From Anderseniella sp. Alg231-50 (GTDB taxonomy: Bacteria; Pseudomonadota; Alphaproteobacteria; Rhizobiales; Aestuariivirgaceae): a DNA stretch of 64,000 nt. Positions 43,119-51,738 of the stretch are shown in pieces. The notes below the pieces were generated by a model. It did not search any database. It was not told where the DNA came from and saw only the letters and a program-made list of their open reading frames with translations. Within the stretch, counting starts at the first letter, position 1; every line of letters begins with the position of its first letter. Made by a program: the position numbers and the translations under genes. The stretch is from the NCBI RefSeq assembly GCF_900149695.1, contig NZ_LT703003.1, forward strand, positions 1,984,001 through 2,048,000, written 5' to 3'.

Positions 43119-43736
43119 ATGTCGGGGCAGGGAGCAGACAGCGGCACGTCAATTGGCGACACAATCGAAGAAACCTTCATGGCAGTCACGCTTGCCATCA
43201 TGACGCTGATCACCTTCGCCAACGTGGTGGCGCGTTACATCTTCAATTCCAACATCCTGTGGGCACTTGAAACCACCGTGTTCCTGTTTGCCTGGCTGGT
43301 GTTGATGGGGGTTTCCTATGGCATCAAGAAGCGCTTTCACATTGGCGTTGACGTGGTGGTGAACCTGTTGCCCGCCGGTGGCCGGAGAGCCTGTTCGCTG
43401 ATCGCAGCCGGGTGCTGCCTGGCATTCGCCGTGCTGATGCTGAAAGGGGCATGGGACTACTGGTCGCCGTTCATTGGTCCGCAGGCGTTCTATGAAACCG
43501 ACGATGTGCCGATGCCGTTCTTTCTGCAGTTCCTTGCCGACTGGCTGAATGACGGCGAACGCTATGAGAAACTGCCGCGATTTATCCCTTATGCGGTGCT
43601 GCCGATCGCCATGACATTACTCCTGTACCGAATGCTGCAGGCGACCTGGCGCATCGCGACCGGCAAGGATGACATGCTCATCGTCTCCCATGAGGTCGAG
43701 GACCAGATCCCGGCCAGTGACAAAGAGGAAGGCTGA
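43119..43736 (+). CDS. dctQ: TRAP transporter small permease DctQ
   Basis: The 205-residue integral membrane protein has four hydrophobic segments (ETFMAVTLAIMTLITFANVV, WALETTVFLFAWLVLMGVSY, ACSLIAAGCCLAFAVLML and FIPYAVLPIAMTLLLYRML). DctQ family features are the KKRFHIGVDVVVNL region after segment two. ATG 43119 has GGAGG seven bases upstream. The stop is four bases before dctM. It links the receptor and the large channel subunit. Confidence 0.9.
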   Translation: MSGQGADSGTSIGDTIEETFMAVTLAIMTLITFANVVARYIFNSNILWALETTVFLFAWLVLMGVSYGIKKRFHIGVDVVVNLLPAGGRRACSLIAAGCCLAFAVLMLKGAWDYWSPFIGPQAFYETDDVPMPFFLQFLADWLNDGERYEKLPRFIPYAVLPIAMTLLLYRMLQATWRIATGKDDMLIVSHEVEDQIPASDKEEG

Positions 43737-43740
43737 TCCG

Positions 43741-45117
43741 ATGGAAGTCGTCCTGCTGTTCGGCCTGATCATTGGCCTCATGCTGATCGGCGTGCCGATT
43801 GCATTTGCCCTTGGCCTGTCGAGTATCGCGTTCCTGCTGCTGCATTCCGGCACATCATTGTCGTCTATTGCGCAGACGCTGTTTTCCGCCTTTGACGGGC
43901 ACTATACGCTGCTCGCCATCCCGTTTTTCATTCTCGCGTCCAGTTTCATGTCCACCGGTGGCGTGGCCCGGCGCATCATCCGGTTCTCCATTGCTCTGGT
44001 GGGCCACTTCCAGGGCGGCCTGGCCATTGCGGGCGTTGTTGCCTGCATGATGTTTGCGGCCCTGTCGGGGTCATCCCCGGCAACGGTGGTGGCGATCGGG
44101 TCGATTGTTATCGCCGGCATGCGCCAGGTCGGGTATTCGCGAGAGTTTGCCGCCGGCGTCATCTGCAATGCCGGTACCCTCGGCATCCTGATCCCGCCGT
44201 CCATCGTCATGGTGGTGTATGCAGCCGCCACCGATGTGTCGGTCGGGCGGATGTTCCTGGCCGGCGTGTTTCCAGGACTGCTCGCCGGCTTCATGCTGAT
44301 GGCCGGGATTTTCGTCTGGGCCAAGTGGAAAGGCCTGCCGTCGCAACCCTGGAAAGGCTGGGGCGAAGTGTGGGACGCCGGCCGTGATGCGGGCTGGGGC
44401 CTGATGCTGATCATCATCATTCTCGGCGGCATCTATGGCGGCATCTTCACGCCGACCGAAGCTGCAGCCGTCTCGGCCGTCTATGCCTTCATCATTGCCA
44501 ATTTCGTCTACAAGGACATGGGACCCCTGGCGACTGCCGACGGTGAACCCAACAGGCCGTTCCATCGCCATCTTTCCAGTGTCATGACGGTGATTACCCA
44601 TCCGGACACCCGCAAAACGCTGGTCGATGCCGGCAAGCTGACCATCATGCTGATGTTCATCATCGCCAATGCGCTGATCCTGAAACACGTGCTGACCGAA
44701 GAACGTATCCCGCAGGTGATTACCGAAGCCATGCTGGCAGCCGGGTTCGGACCGATCATGTTCCTGGTTATCGTCAATATCATCCTGCTGATCGGCGGGC
44801 AGTTCATGGAGCCGTCGGGCCTGTTGGTGATTGTAGCACCGCTGGTGTTTCCGATTGCCGTTGAACTGGGCATTGATCCAATTCACTTGGGCATCATCAT
44901 GGTGGTGAATATGGAAATCGGCATGATAACACCGCCGGTGGGGCTGAACCTGTTTGTCACCGCAGGTGTCGCCCAGATGTCGGTGATCAATGTTGTCCGG
45001 GCAGCTTTGCCATGGGTCGGAATCATGTTCGTGTTTCTGATCATGATCACCTATATTCCGATCATCTCGACCTGGCTGCCGACTACATTGATGGGGCCGG
45101 AAATCATCACGAGATAG
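43741..45117 (+). CDS. dctM: TRAP transporter large permease DctM
   Basis: The 458-residue membrane protein has about 12 segments and the family motifs AIPFFILASSFMSTGGVARR, ALSGSSPATVVAIGSIVIA, GILIPPSIVMVVYAAATDVS and EIGMITPPVGLNLFVTAG. It uses the sodium gradient to import the receptor-bound acid. It starts four bases after dctQ and is followed 40 bp later by hyuA, which suggests that its substrate is processed by HyuAB. Confidence 0.95.
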   Translation: MEVVLLFGLIIGLMLIGVPIAFALGLSSIAFLLLHSGTSLSSIAQTLFSAFDGHYTLLAIPFFILASSFMSTGGVARRIIRFSIALVGHFQGGLAIAGVVACMMFAALSGSSPATVVAIGSIVIAGMRQVGYSREFAAGVICNAGTLGILIPPSIVMVVYAAATDVSVGRMFLAGVFPGLLAGFMLMAGIFVWAKWKGLPSQPWKGWGEVWDAGRDAGWGLMLIIIILGGIYGGIFTPTEAAAVSAVYAFIIANFVYKDMGPLATADGEPNRPFHRHLSSVMTVITHPDTRKTLVDAGKLTIMLMFIIANALILKHVLTEERIPQVITEAMLAAGFGPIMFLVIVNIILLIGGQFMEPSGLLVIVAPLVFPIAVELGIDPIHLGIIMVVNMEIGMITPPVGLNLFVTAGVAQMSVINVVRAALPWVGIMFVFLIMITYIPIISTWLPTTLMGPEIITR

Positions 45118-45157
45118 GCCACAGGGTTTCAAGGTTGCGATACGGAGTTGGATTTTC

Positions 45158-47263
45158 ATGGGGTCAGGTACAGCACAGCCGGTTCGCGCCGGCGTGGATA
45201 TTGGCGGCACATTCACCGATGTTGCCCTCGAAGTAGACGGCGCGATCATCTCCACCAAGGTGCTGACCGACCATGAAAGCCCGGACCGGGCGGTGGTGCT
45301 TGCACTGAAACAGGTGACTGAACGGGCCGGCATAGATGCATCGAAAATCTCGATGGTGATCCACGGCACGACCCTGGTGACCAATGCGCTGATTGAACGC
45401 CGCGGTGCCAAGACGGCATTCATCACCACGGAAGGTTTTCGTGATGTCATCGAGATGCGCAATGAGAACCGCTTCGAGCAGTATGACCTCGATATTGTCT
45501 TGCCGAAACCACTGGTGGATCGCGCGCACCGGCTGACCTTGTCGGAGCGCATGGATTCCACCGGTAAGGTACTTAAACCCCTGGATCCGGCTGAAGCGGA
45601 TGCGCTGGCGGCAAAGGTTTCCGATGGCGGTTACGAGGCAGTGGCGGTCGGCCTGATGCATGCCTATGCAAACCCGGCCCATGAACGTGCCATGGCTGCC
45701 GCATTGGCAAGGGCCTGTCCCGACGTGGTGGTGTCGGTGTCCTCGGCCGTCTCGCCGCAGATGCGCGAGTTTGAGAGATTCAATACGGTGATAGCCAATG
45801 CCTATGTGCAGCCCATGGCAAAAGCCTATCTGGGCCGCCTGGTGGACCAACTGTCGGCAATCGGCATTTCCTGCCCGGTGTTTCTGATGCACTCGGGCGG
45901 GGGTATCATTTCCATTGAGACGGCTATGCAGTTTCCGGTGCGCCTGCTTGAATCCGGACCGGCCGGCGGTGCGATCTACGCTGCCAACTTTGCTCTCAGC
46001 CACGGGCTTTCGAAAGTGGTTTCGTTTGATATGGGCGGTACCACGGCCAAGATATGCCTGATCGAGGACGGCAAGCCCAAGACAGCCAACCGGTTTGAAG
46101 TGGCGCGGACCTATCGCTTCAAGAAGGGCTCGGGCATGCCGGTGTCGACGCCGGTTGTGGAAATGGTCGAGATCGGCGCAGGCGGCGGGTCCATTGCCCA
46201 TGTGGATGACATGGGCCAGATCCGTGTCGGGCCCCAAAGCGCAGGCTCAGAACCGGGGCCTGCCTGCTACCAGCGAGGTGGTACGAAACCGGCGGTGACC
46301 GATGCCAACCTGGTGCTGGGAAAGATCGATGCGGACAATTTCGCCGGTGGCAGCATCGTCCTGTCAGCCGCGAATGCCGAACAGGCGCTTGCAGCGGATA
46401 TCGGCAAACCCTTGGGCATGGATGTCGCGGCCGCGGCGTTTGGCACGACGGAGATGGTGGATGAAAACATGGCCAATGCGGCGCGCGTTCATGCCGTTGA
46501 AAACGGCAAGGACGTGTCGCAGTTCGCGCTGATCGCGTTTGGGGGCGGCGCGCCGCTTCACGCCTGCCGCCAGGCTGAAAAGCTGGGAGTGCAGGACATT
46601 ATCGTTCCCCCGGGAGCCGGCGTCGGTTCGGCAATCGGTTTCCTGCGGGCACCGTTTTCCTATGAAGAAACCCGCGGCGCATTCTTTCGGCTGAGCAGTT
46701 TTGACGCTGGCCGCATCAATCAACTGCTTGGCGAAATGCAGGACACTGCGGCCGCCTTTGTGCGCCACGGGGTTGGTGATGCGCAGACCGAAACACGCAT
46801 TGTCGCCTTTATGCGCTATCGCGGGCAGGGTTGGGAGATTCCTGTCCCGATACCGGCCCAGCGGTTTGAGGCAGGTGATGTAAGCCTGTTTACATCTGAA
46901 TTCGAGAAGGCCTACCGGGCCCTGTTCGGGCGCACCATCGATGACCTTGATATCGAGATTGCCAACTGGTCGGTTGTGGCCACGACACCTTTGCCGGACG
47001 TGATGAAACTGGATAACCAGAAGCGGTTGCGCGCGGCTGTAGCGCATCGAAAACGGCGCTTCCTTGACGCGCAGACACGGCAATTTGTGGAAGGGCAGGA
47101 GGTCATGCGCGGCGATCTGGCGCCTGGTGATTTCGTCGATGGGCCGGCGCTTATCGTGGAGGACGAGACCTGTACCATCGTGACCAGTTCATTCACGGCG
47201 GTTGCGCAGGCTGACGGGGCATTGTGGCTGAGCGCCAGGCAGGACGGGGGAAAAAGCCAATGA
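45158..47263 (+). CDS. hyuA: Hydantoinase/oxoprolinase family subunit A
   Basis: The 701-residue ASKHA-fold protein has a VRAGVDIGGTFTDVALEVDG start, MVIHGTTLVTNALIERRGAK, SFDMGGTTAKICLIEDGKP and FGGGAPLHACRQAEKLGV. With HyuB it forms an ATP-dependent amidohydrolase acting on 5-oxoproline, N-methylhydantoin, or related cyclic amides; acetone carboxylase is a relative. It lies in an operon with dctPQM, so a cyclic imide or amide acid may be the imported substrate. Substrate is inference. Confidence 0.93.
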   Translation: MGSGTAQPVRAGVDIGGTFTDVALEVDGAIISTKVLTDHESPDRAVVLALKQVTERAGIDASKISMVIHGTTLVTNALIERRGAKTAFITTEGFRDVIEMRNENRFEQYDLDIVLPKPLVDRAHRLTLSERMDSTGKVLKPLDPAEADALAAKVSDGGYEAVAVGLMHAYANPAHERAMAAALARACPDVVVSVSSAVSPQMREFERFNTVIANAYVQPMAKAYLGRLVDQLSAIGISCPVFLMHSGGGIISIETAMQFPVRLLESGPAGGAIYAANFALSHGLSKVVSFDMGGTTAKICLIEDGKPKTANRFEVARTYRFKKGSGMPVSTPVVEMVEIGAGGGSIAHVDDMGQIRVGPQSAGSEPGPACYQRGGTKPAVTDANLVLGKIDADNFAGGSIVLSAANAEQALAADIGKPLGMDVAAAAFGTTEMVDENMANAARVHAVENGKDVSQFALIAFGGGAPLHACRQAEKLGVQDIIVPPGAGVGSAIGFLRAPFSYEETRGAFFRLSSFDAGRINQLLGEMQDTAAAFVRHGVGDAQTETRIVAFMRYRGQGWEIPVPIPAQRFEAGDVSLFTSEFEKAYRALFGRTIDDLDIEIANWSVVATTPLPDVMKLDNQKRLRAAVAHRKRRFLDAQTRQFVEGQEVMRGDLAPGDFVDGPALIVEDETCTIVTSSFTAVAQADGALWLSARQDGGKSQ

Positions 47264-48879
47264 GTGACCTGGGCAATGTCGACAACCAGATCATGTGGAA
47301 CCGGCTTATTGCGGTCGTCGAAGAACAGGCGACAACGCTGATCCGGACAGCATTTTCCACCTCGGTGCGCGAAGCCGGAGATTTGTCTGCGGGGGTCTAT
47401 GACAGGCGCGGGCGCATGATGGCGCAGGCGGTTACCGGCACGCCGGGACATGTGAATGCCATGGCTGAGTCGGTGTCGCATTTCATGGAAGAAATCAGCC
47501 TGCAAAACATGTTTGAAGGTGATGTGTACATCACCAACGATCCGTGGAAGGGGACAGGTCACCTGCACGATTTCACGGTTGTGACGCCGTCTTTCCGGGC
47601 AGGCGTGCTGGTCGGTTTTTTCGCGTCCACCGCGCATGTGGTCGATGTCGGCGGGCGCGGCTTTGGTCCTGATGCCAATGAAGTCTATGAAGAAGGCATT
47701 CTGCTGCCGATCATGAAGTTTGCCGAACGCGATGAGGTGAGCCAACCCCTGATCAAGATCGTGCGCAACAATGTGCGCGAAGCCGACCAGGTGGTCGGCG
47801 ATATCTATTCGCTTGCCGCCTGCAACGAAGCTGGTGACAACCGGTTGCAGGACATGATGGACGAGTTCCAGCTTGATGATCTGGAAGGGCTTTCGGATTT
47901 CATCATGGATACCAGCCGCAATGCGACACATGCCAGGATTGCGGCCCTGCAGGACGGTACCTACGACAACGAAATGACGGCTGACGGCTATGATGCGCCG
48001 GTGGTGATGAAGGTGGCGCTGACGATCAGCGGGGACGACCTGGTGGCAGACTTCGCCGGCACCTCGGGCGTCAGCAAATTCGGTGTCAATGTGCCTGCGG
48101 TCTATACCCGTGCCTATGCCTGCTACGGCCTGAAATGCGCCATTGCGCCGGAAGTGCCGAACAATGCAGGCTCGCTGGAACCGTTCCGTATCATCGCGCC
48201 TGAGGGCAGCATTCTGAACGCGCCGCGCCCGTCGGCTGTGTCGGTACGCCATGTCACGGGGCAGATGTTGCCGGACGTGGTGCTTGGCGCGTTGCACAAA
48301 TGCATGGGCGGGGTGGTGCCGGCTGAAGGGTCGAGCAGTTTGTGGAATGTCCAGATAGCTGCCCGGCCGGTCGATCCGATGTCGGGCCTGCCACGGTCGG
48401 AAGTGTTGATGTTCAACTCCGGCGGCACCGGTGGGCGGCCGACACTGGATGGGCTGAATGCAACGGCGTTTCCGTCGGGTGTGAGCACCATGTCTGTCGA
48501 GGCAACCGAGCAGGTCGGGCCGATAACCGTATGGCGCAAGGAACTGCGGTCTGGATCGGGTGGCGCAGGCATGCATCGCGGCGGCCTGGGACAGGTGATC
48601 GAAATTGCCCCGAACAAAGGCTATGAGTTTTTCTTCAACGCCATGTTCGACCGCATCAATCATGCACCGCGCGGGCGCGAGGGTGGCGCAGCAGGGGCTG
48701 CTGGCAGTGTGGCGCTGGATGACGGGACCAAGCTCGCAGGAAAAGGCAGGCAACATGTGCCGCACGACAGGCGCCTGGTGTTGAAACTGCCCGGTGGCGG
48801 AGGTTATGGCGACCCCGCTGACAGGACACAGGAACTGATAGAGGCGGACCTGACGGGGGAGTATGTCATCAACCGTTAG
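47260..48879 (+). CDS. hyuB: Hydantoinase/oxoprolinase family subunit B
   Basis: The 539-residue partner subunit has the signature region EAGDLSAGVYDRRGRMMAQA, the block NDPWKGTGHLHDFTVVTPSF, HVVDVGGRGFGPDANEVYEE and SGSGGAGMHRGGLGQVIEI. It starts at the ATGA overlapping the hyuA stop; the frame opens 12 codons earlier. It completes the operon; the next gene follows after 233 bp. Confidence 0.93.
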   Translation: MSDLGNVDNQIMWNRLIAVVEEQATTLIRTAFSTSVREAGDLSAGVYDRRGRMMAQAVTGTPGHVNAMAESVSHFMEEISLQNMFEGDVYITNDPWKGTGHLHDFTVVTPSFRAGVLVGFFASTAHVVDVGGRGFGPDANEVYEEGILLPIMKFAERDEVSQPLIKIVRNNVREADQVVGDIYSLAACNEAGDNRLQDMMDEFQLDDLEGLSDFIMDTSRNATHARIAALQDGTYDNEMTADGYDAPVVMKVALTISGDDLVADFAGTSGVSKFGVNVPAVYTRAYACYGLKCAIAPEVPNNAGSLEPFRIIAPEGSILNAPRPSAVSVRHVTGQMLPDVVLGALHKCMGGVVPAEGSSSLWNVQIAARPVDPMSGLPRSEVLMFNSGGTGGRPTLDGLNATAFPSGVSTMSVEATEQVGPITVWRKELRSGSGGAGMHRGGLGQVIEIAPNKGYEFFFNAMFDRINHAPRGREGGAAGAAGSVALDDGTKLAGKGRQHVPHDRRLVLKLPGGGGYGDPADRTQELIEADLTGEYVINR

Positions 48880-49112
48880 GGTTGCAATGATTTCGTGCTG
48901 TTCCAACTCGAATTCGTAAACTTGAATGCTTTCAGATTATTAGAGATAACCAGTTGAGGTGAGCCACTGTTGCTTAAGTGCCTATAAATAGTGCAAGTTG
49001 ACCTTGGGACAGTCTTTACAATCCTGAGTATTCTGCTCCATGATTTGCCGGTCACACGGGGGGAGTAGAGACGTTTACCGTAGTGAGCAAAATTACAAAT
49101 GGGATTTGCAAC

Positions 49113-49883
49113 ATGAAAAGATTTAAAAGCCTGGCCCTGGCAGCACTTGCAACGGCTGTAATGAGTAGTGGCGCGTTTGCCGCAGACTGGTCGAAAGTCC
49201 GGGTTGGTACAGAAGGTGCCTACAAGCCGTTCAATTACATCGACTCCAACGGCGAGCTGCAGGGCTTTGATGTTGAGATCGCCAAGGCGATCTGCACCGA
49301 AATGAAAGCAGAGTGCAGTTTCGTTGCCCAGGACTGGGATGGTATCATTCCGGCCTTGCTGGCCAAGAAGTACGACGTGATCATCGCGTCGATGTCGATC
49401 ACCGAAGAGCGCAAGAAGAAGGTCGACTTCTCCAACAAGTACTACAACACGCCTGCCAAGTTTGTTGCCAAGAAGGGCTCCGATATGTCGGACACCAGCC
49501 CGGCAGCCATGAAAGGCAAGACAATTGGTGCGCAGTCTTCGACCACGCATTCGTCATACCTTGAAGACAATTACAAGGACTCGACCGTCAAGCTTTATGC
49601 AACGCAGGATGAAGCCAATGCCGACCTGGCCGCCGGCCGTCTCGACGCCGTGCTGGCTGACAGTGTTGTCATTCTCGCCTGGCTCGGTGGCGACGGCTCC
49701 TGCTGCGAGCACATTGGTGAGAGCCACAATGATCCCAAGTGGTTCGGCCTGGGTGCCGGCATGGCGGTCCGCAAGGGCGAAGACGAGTTGAAAGACAAGC
49801 TCAATGCCGCTCTGGCTGTGATTCTTGAAAACGGAACCTACAAGAAGATTAACGACAAGTACTTCCCGTTCTCTGTTTACTGA
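49113..49883 (+). CDS. Amino-acid ABC transporter substrate-binding protein
   Basis: The 256-residue periplasmic receptor has a signal peptide (FKSLALAALATAVMSSGAFA) and the SBP_bac_3 fold: VRVGTEGAYKPFNYIDSNGE, LQGFDVEIAKAICTEMKAEC, FSNKYYNTPAKFVAKKGSD and GTYKKINDKYFPFSVY. It resembles lysine/arginine/ornithine (ArgT/HisJ) receptors. The start at MKRFKS 49113 makes a proper signal peptide; the frame opens ten codons earlier. A strong terminator follows before the permease genes. Confidence 0.93.
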   Translation: MKRFKSLALAALATAVMSSGAFAADWSKVRVGTEGAYKPFNYIDSNGELQGFDVEIAKAICTEMKAECSFVAQDWDGIIPALLAKKYDVIIASMSITEERKKKVDFSNKYYNTPAKFVAKKGSDMSDTSPAAMKGKTIGAQSSTTHSSYLEDNYKDSTVKLYATQDEANADLAAGRLDAVLADSVVILAWLGGDGSCCEHIGESHNDPKWFGLGAGMAVRKGEDELKDKLNAALAVILENGTYKKINDKYFPFSVY

Positions 49884-49913
49884 TCGCTCAGATTAGTCTG
49901 CTATACATTATCA

Positions 49914-49946
49914 CCCGTCGTGCTACAGTCACGGCGGGTTTTTTTT
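49914..49946 (+). terminator. Intrinsic terminator after the ABC receptor gene
   Basis: CCCGTCGTG (49914-49922) pairs with CACGGCGGG (49930-49938) with a 7-base loop, followed by eight T. Readthrough should supply the downstream permeases at lower level. Confidence 0.88.
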
Positions 49947-49955
49947 AAGGGGTGA

Positions 49956-50681
49956 GTGAATGGCCGCATGATGGACCTGATCACACAATTAGCCTGGGGA
50001 CCTACCGGCTGGGGCGACGAACTTGCCGCCGGCACCCTGCTGACGGTCAGTCTTGCGCTGGCAACCTTGCCGTTTGGACTGGCCATCGGCCTGCTGGTTG
50101 CGCTGGCCAAGACGTCGGGCGAGAGATCACTTCAAACCGCAGCCAATGTCTACACTACAATTTTTCGCGGATTACCGGAGCTTTTGACCCTGCTCATAGT
50201 TTACTATGGCGGGCAGATCATATTACAGCAGATATTTGCCCTGTTTACCGATGCCTATATCGAGGTCAATGGTTTTGTTGCCGGCATGGTGGCGCTCGGG
50301 TTGGTGTTTTCAGCGTTCTCCAGTGAGGTGTTCGTGTCGGCGTTCAAGGGGATTCCGGCCGGACAGCCCGAAGCGGCCCAGGCGCTGGGTATGACCCGCT
50401 GGCAGGCATTTCGACTGGTCACACTGCCGCAATTGATCAGGCTTTCGATTGGCGGCTTGAGCAACCTGTGGCTTATCCTGCTCAAGGAAACCTCGCTGGT
50501 TTCGGTAATTGCACTTAATGATCTGTTACGAAACACCAATATCGCGGTAGGATCGACCAAACAGCCCTTGTTCTTCTATGCAGTGGCTCTGCTCATCTAT
50601 CTGGTGCTCTCGCTCATATCGTCGAGGGGACTGGGCGCGGTTGAGGCCCATGTCAAACGCGGGGAGCAGCGCGTGGCATGA
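49956..50681 (+). CDS. Amino-acid ABC transporter permease (HisQ-like)
   Basis: The 241-residue membrane protein has five segments and the EAA loop EAAQALGMTRWQAFRLVTLP of HisQ/HisM permeases. The frame begins at GTG 49956 directly after the G-rich site AAGGGG; ATG 49968 or 49971 (MMDLI) is an alternative. It overlaps the next permease by the ATGA pattern, so the two form a heterodimeric channel. Confidence 0.9.
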   Translation: MNGRMMDLITQLAWGPTGWGDELAAGTLLTVSLALATLPFGLAIGLLVALAKTSGERSLQTAANVYTTIFRGLPELLTLLIVYYGGQIILQQIFALFTDAYIEVNGFVAGMVALGLVFSAFSSEVFVSAFKGIPAGQPEAAQALGMTRWQAFRLVTLPQLIRLSIGGLSNLWLILLKETSLVSVIALNDLLRNTNIAVGSTKQPLFFYAVALLIYLVLSLISSRGLGAVEAHVKRGEQRVA

Positions 50682-51511
50682 GCGATACCACTGTCCAGAT
50701 AATCGAAGCCAGAAATCCACCACCCGAAACCGTTCGCAAATGGACAGTGTCGCGCATCGTCGGGACAGCGCTGTGTGGCGTGTGGATTGCGATAGGAGCA
50801 GGCCTTGTCTGGTCGCTCTACAGTTCCTTCGATCCGGACGTTTTCTTCAAGTACATGCCCCGGATGGTCGACGGCCTGATCGTTACGGCGAAGCTGGTGG
50901 TGTTCCCGATTGTCTTTGGTGGTCTGGTTGCCATTCCGTTGGCGCTGGCCCGTTTGTCGGCTTCACCGGTCGTGCAGGGTCTCTCGTTTGCTTACGTGTA
51001 TTTGTTCAGGGGTACGCCGCTGCTGTGCCAGATGTTCCTGATGTATTACGGAGCCGGGCAGTTTGCGGACGAGCTGCAATCGGCAGGCCTGTGGTGGTTT
51101 TTCCGTGATGCCTATAATTGTGTGTTGCTGACTTTCGTTCTCAACACGGCCGCCTATCAGGCGGAGATATACAAAACTGCAATCGAGTCCATTCCGCGCG
51201 GCCAGCGCGAGGCGGCCGAAACACTCGGCCTGAAAAAAAGCGTGACGTTCTGGAAGATCATTTTTCCACAAGCCATGATCACCGCACTGAGGCCTCTGGG
51301 CAATGAAATCATTTTCATGGTCAAGGGTTCGGCGGTGGCCAGCCTGGTCACAGTGTTTGATCTGATGGGGGTTACAAAACTGGCGTTTTCGCGAACCTTC
51401 GACTTCAACGTCTATTTGTGGGCGGCGATCATGTATTTCTCGATCGTCGAAATCCTGCGCAGAACCTGGGATTGGCTGGAACAACGGCTGACCCGGCACC
51501 TGGTCCGTTAG
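50678..51511 (+). CDS. Amino-acid ABC transporter permease (HisM-like)
   Basis: The 277-residue membrane protein has about five segments and the EAA loop EAAETLGLKKSVTFWKIIFP, plus GTPLLCQMFLMYYG, typical of HisM. It starts inside the stop of the previous gene (ATGA). No ATP-binding gene follows: the next gene, after 227 bp, encodes an EF-G relative. The ATPase must be encoded elsewhere. Confidence 0.92.
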   Translation: MSDTTVQIIEARNPPPETVRKWTVSRIVGTALCGVWIAIGAGLVWSLYSSFDPDVFFKYMPRMVDGLIVTAKLVVFPIVFGGLVAIPLALARLSASPVVQGLSFAYVYLFRGTPLLCQMFLMYYGAGQFADELQSAGLWWFFRDAYNCVLLTFVLNTAAYQAEIYKTAIESIPRGQREAAETLGLKKSVTFWKIIFPQAMITALRPLGNEIIFMVKGSAVASLVTVFDLMGVTKLAFSRTFDFNVYLWAAIMYFSIVEILRRTWDWLEQRLTRHLVR

Positions 51512-51738
51512 CATTTAGCTTACCGGCAACTGGCCCGTCGGCTGGATCATTAGCGCCCAAATTCCATTGTTTCAGAACTGGTCGACCGGCAAACCCGACT
51601 CCGGGTTCTTGCTCTTCTCCTCAATTGGTGAAAGCATGATGACTGCAGACTAATACCAGGCAGAGATCGGTGTCCCGGTCGATCCAACCATAACATCCGG
51701 GATTTCGCGTAATGCGATTGAGCGGAGGTTATTGAGTC

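Noticed and set aside
44071-45561. Long minus-strand open frame (496 codons) opposite dctM/hyuA
   Set aside because: Same reasons: low-complexity His/Asp/Gln-rich translation opposite a clear DctM gene.
46912-48906. Long minus-strand open frame (664 codons) opposite hyuA/hyuB
   Set aside because: It is antisense to two well-conserved genes, has no recognisable domain, and is rich in His, Arg and Gln as is usual for a shadow frame in GC-rich DNA.
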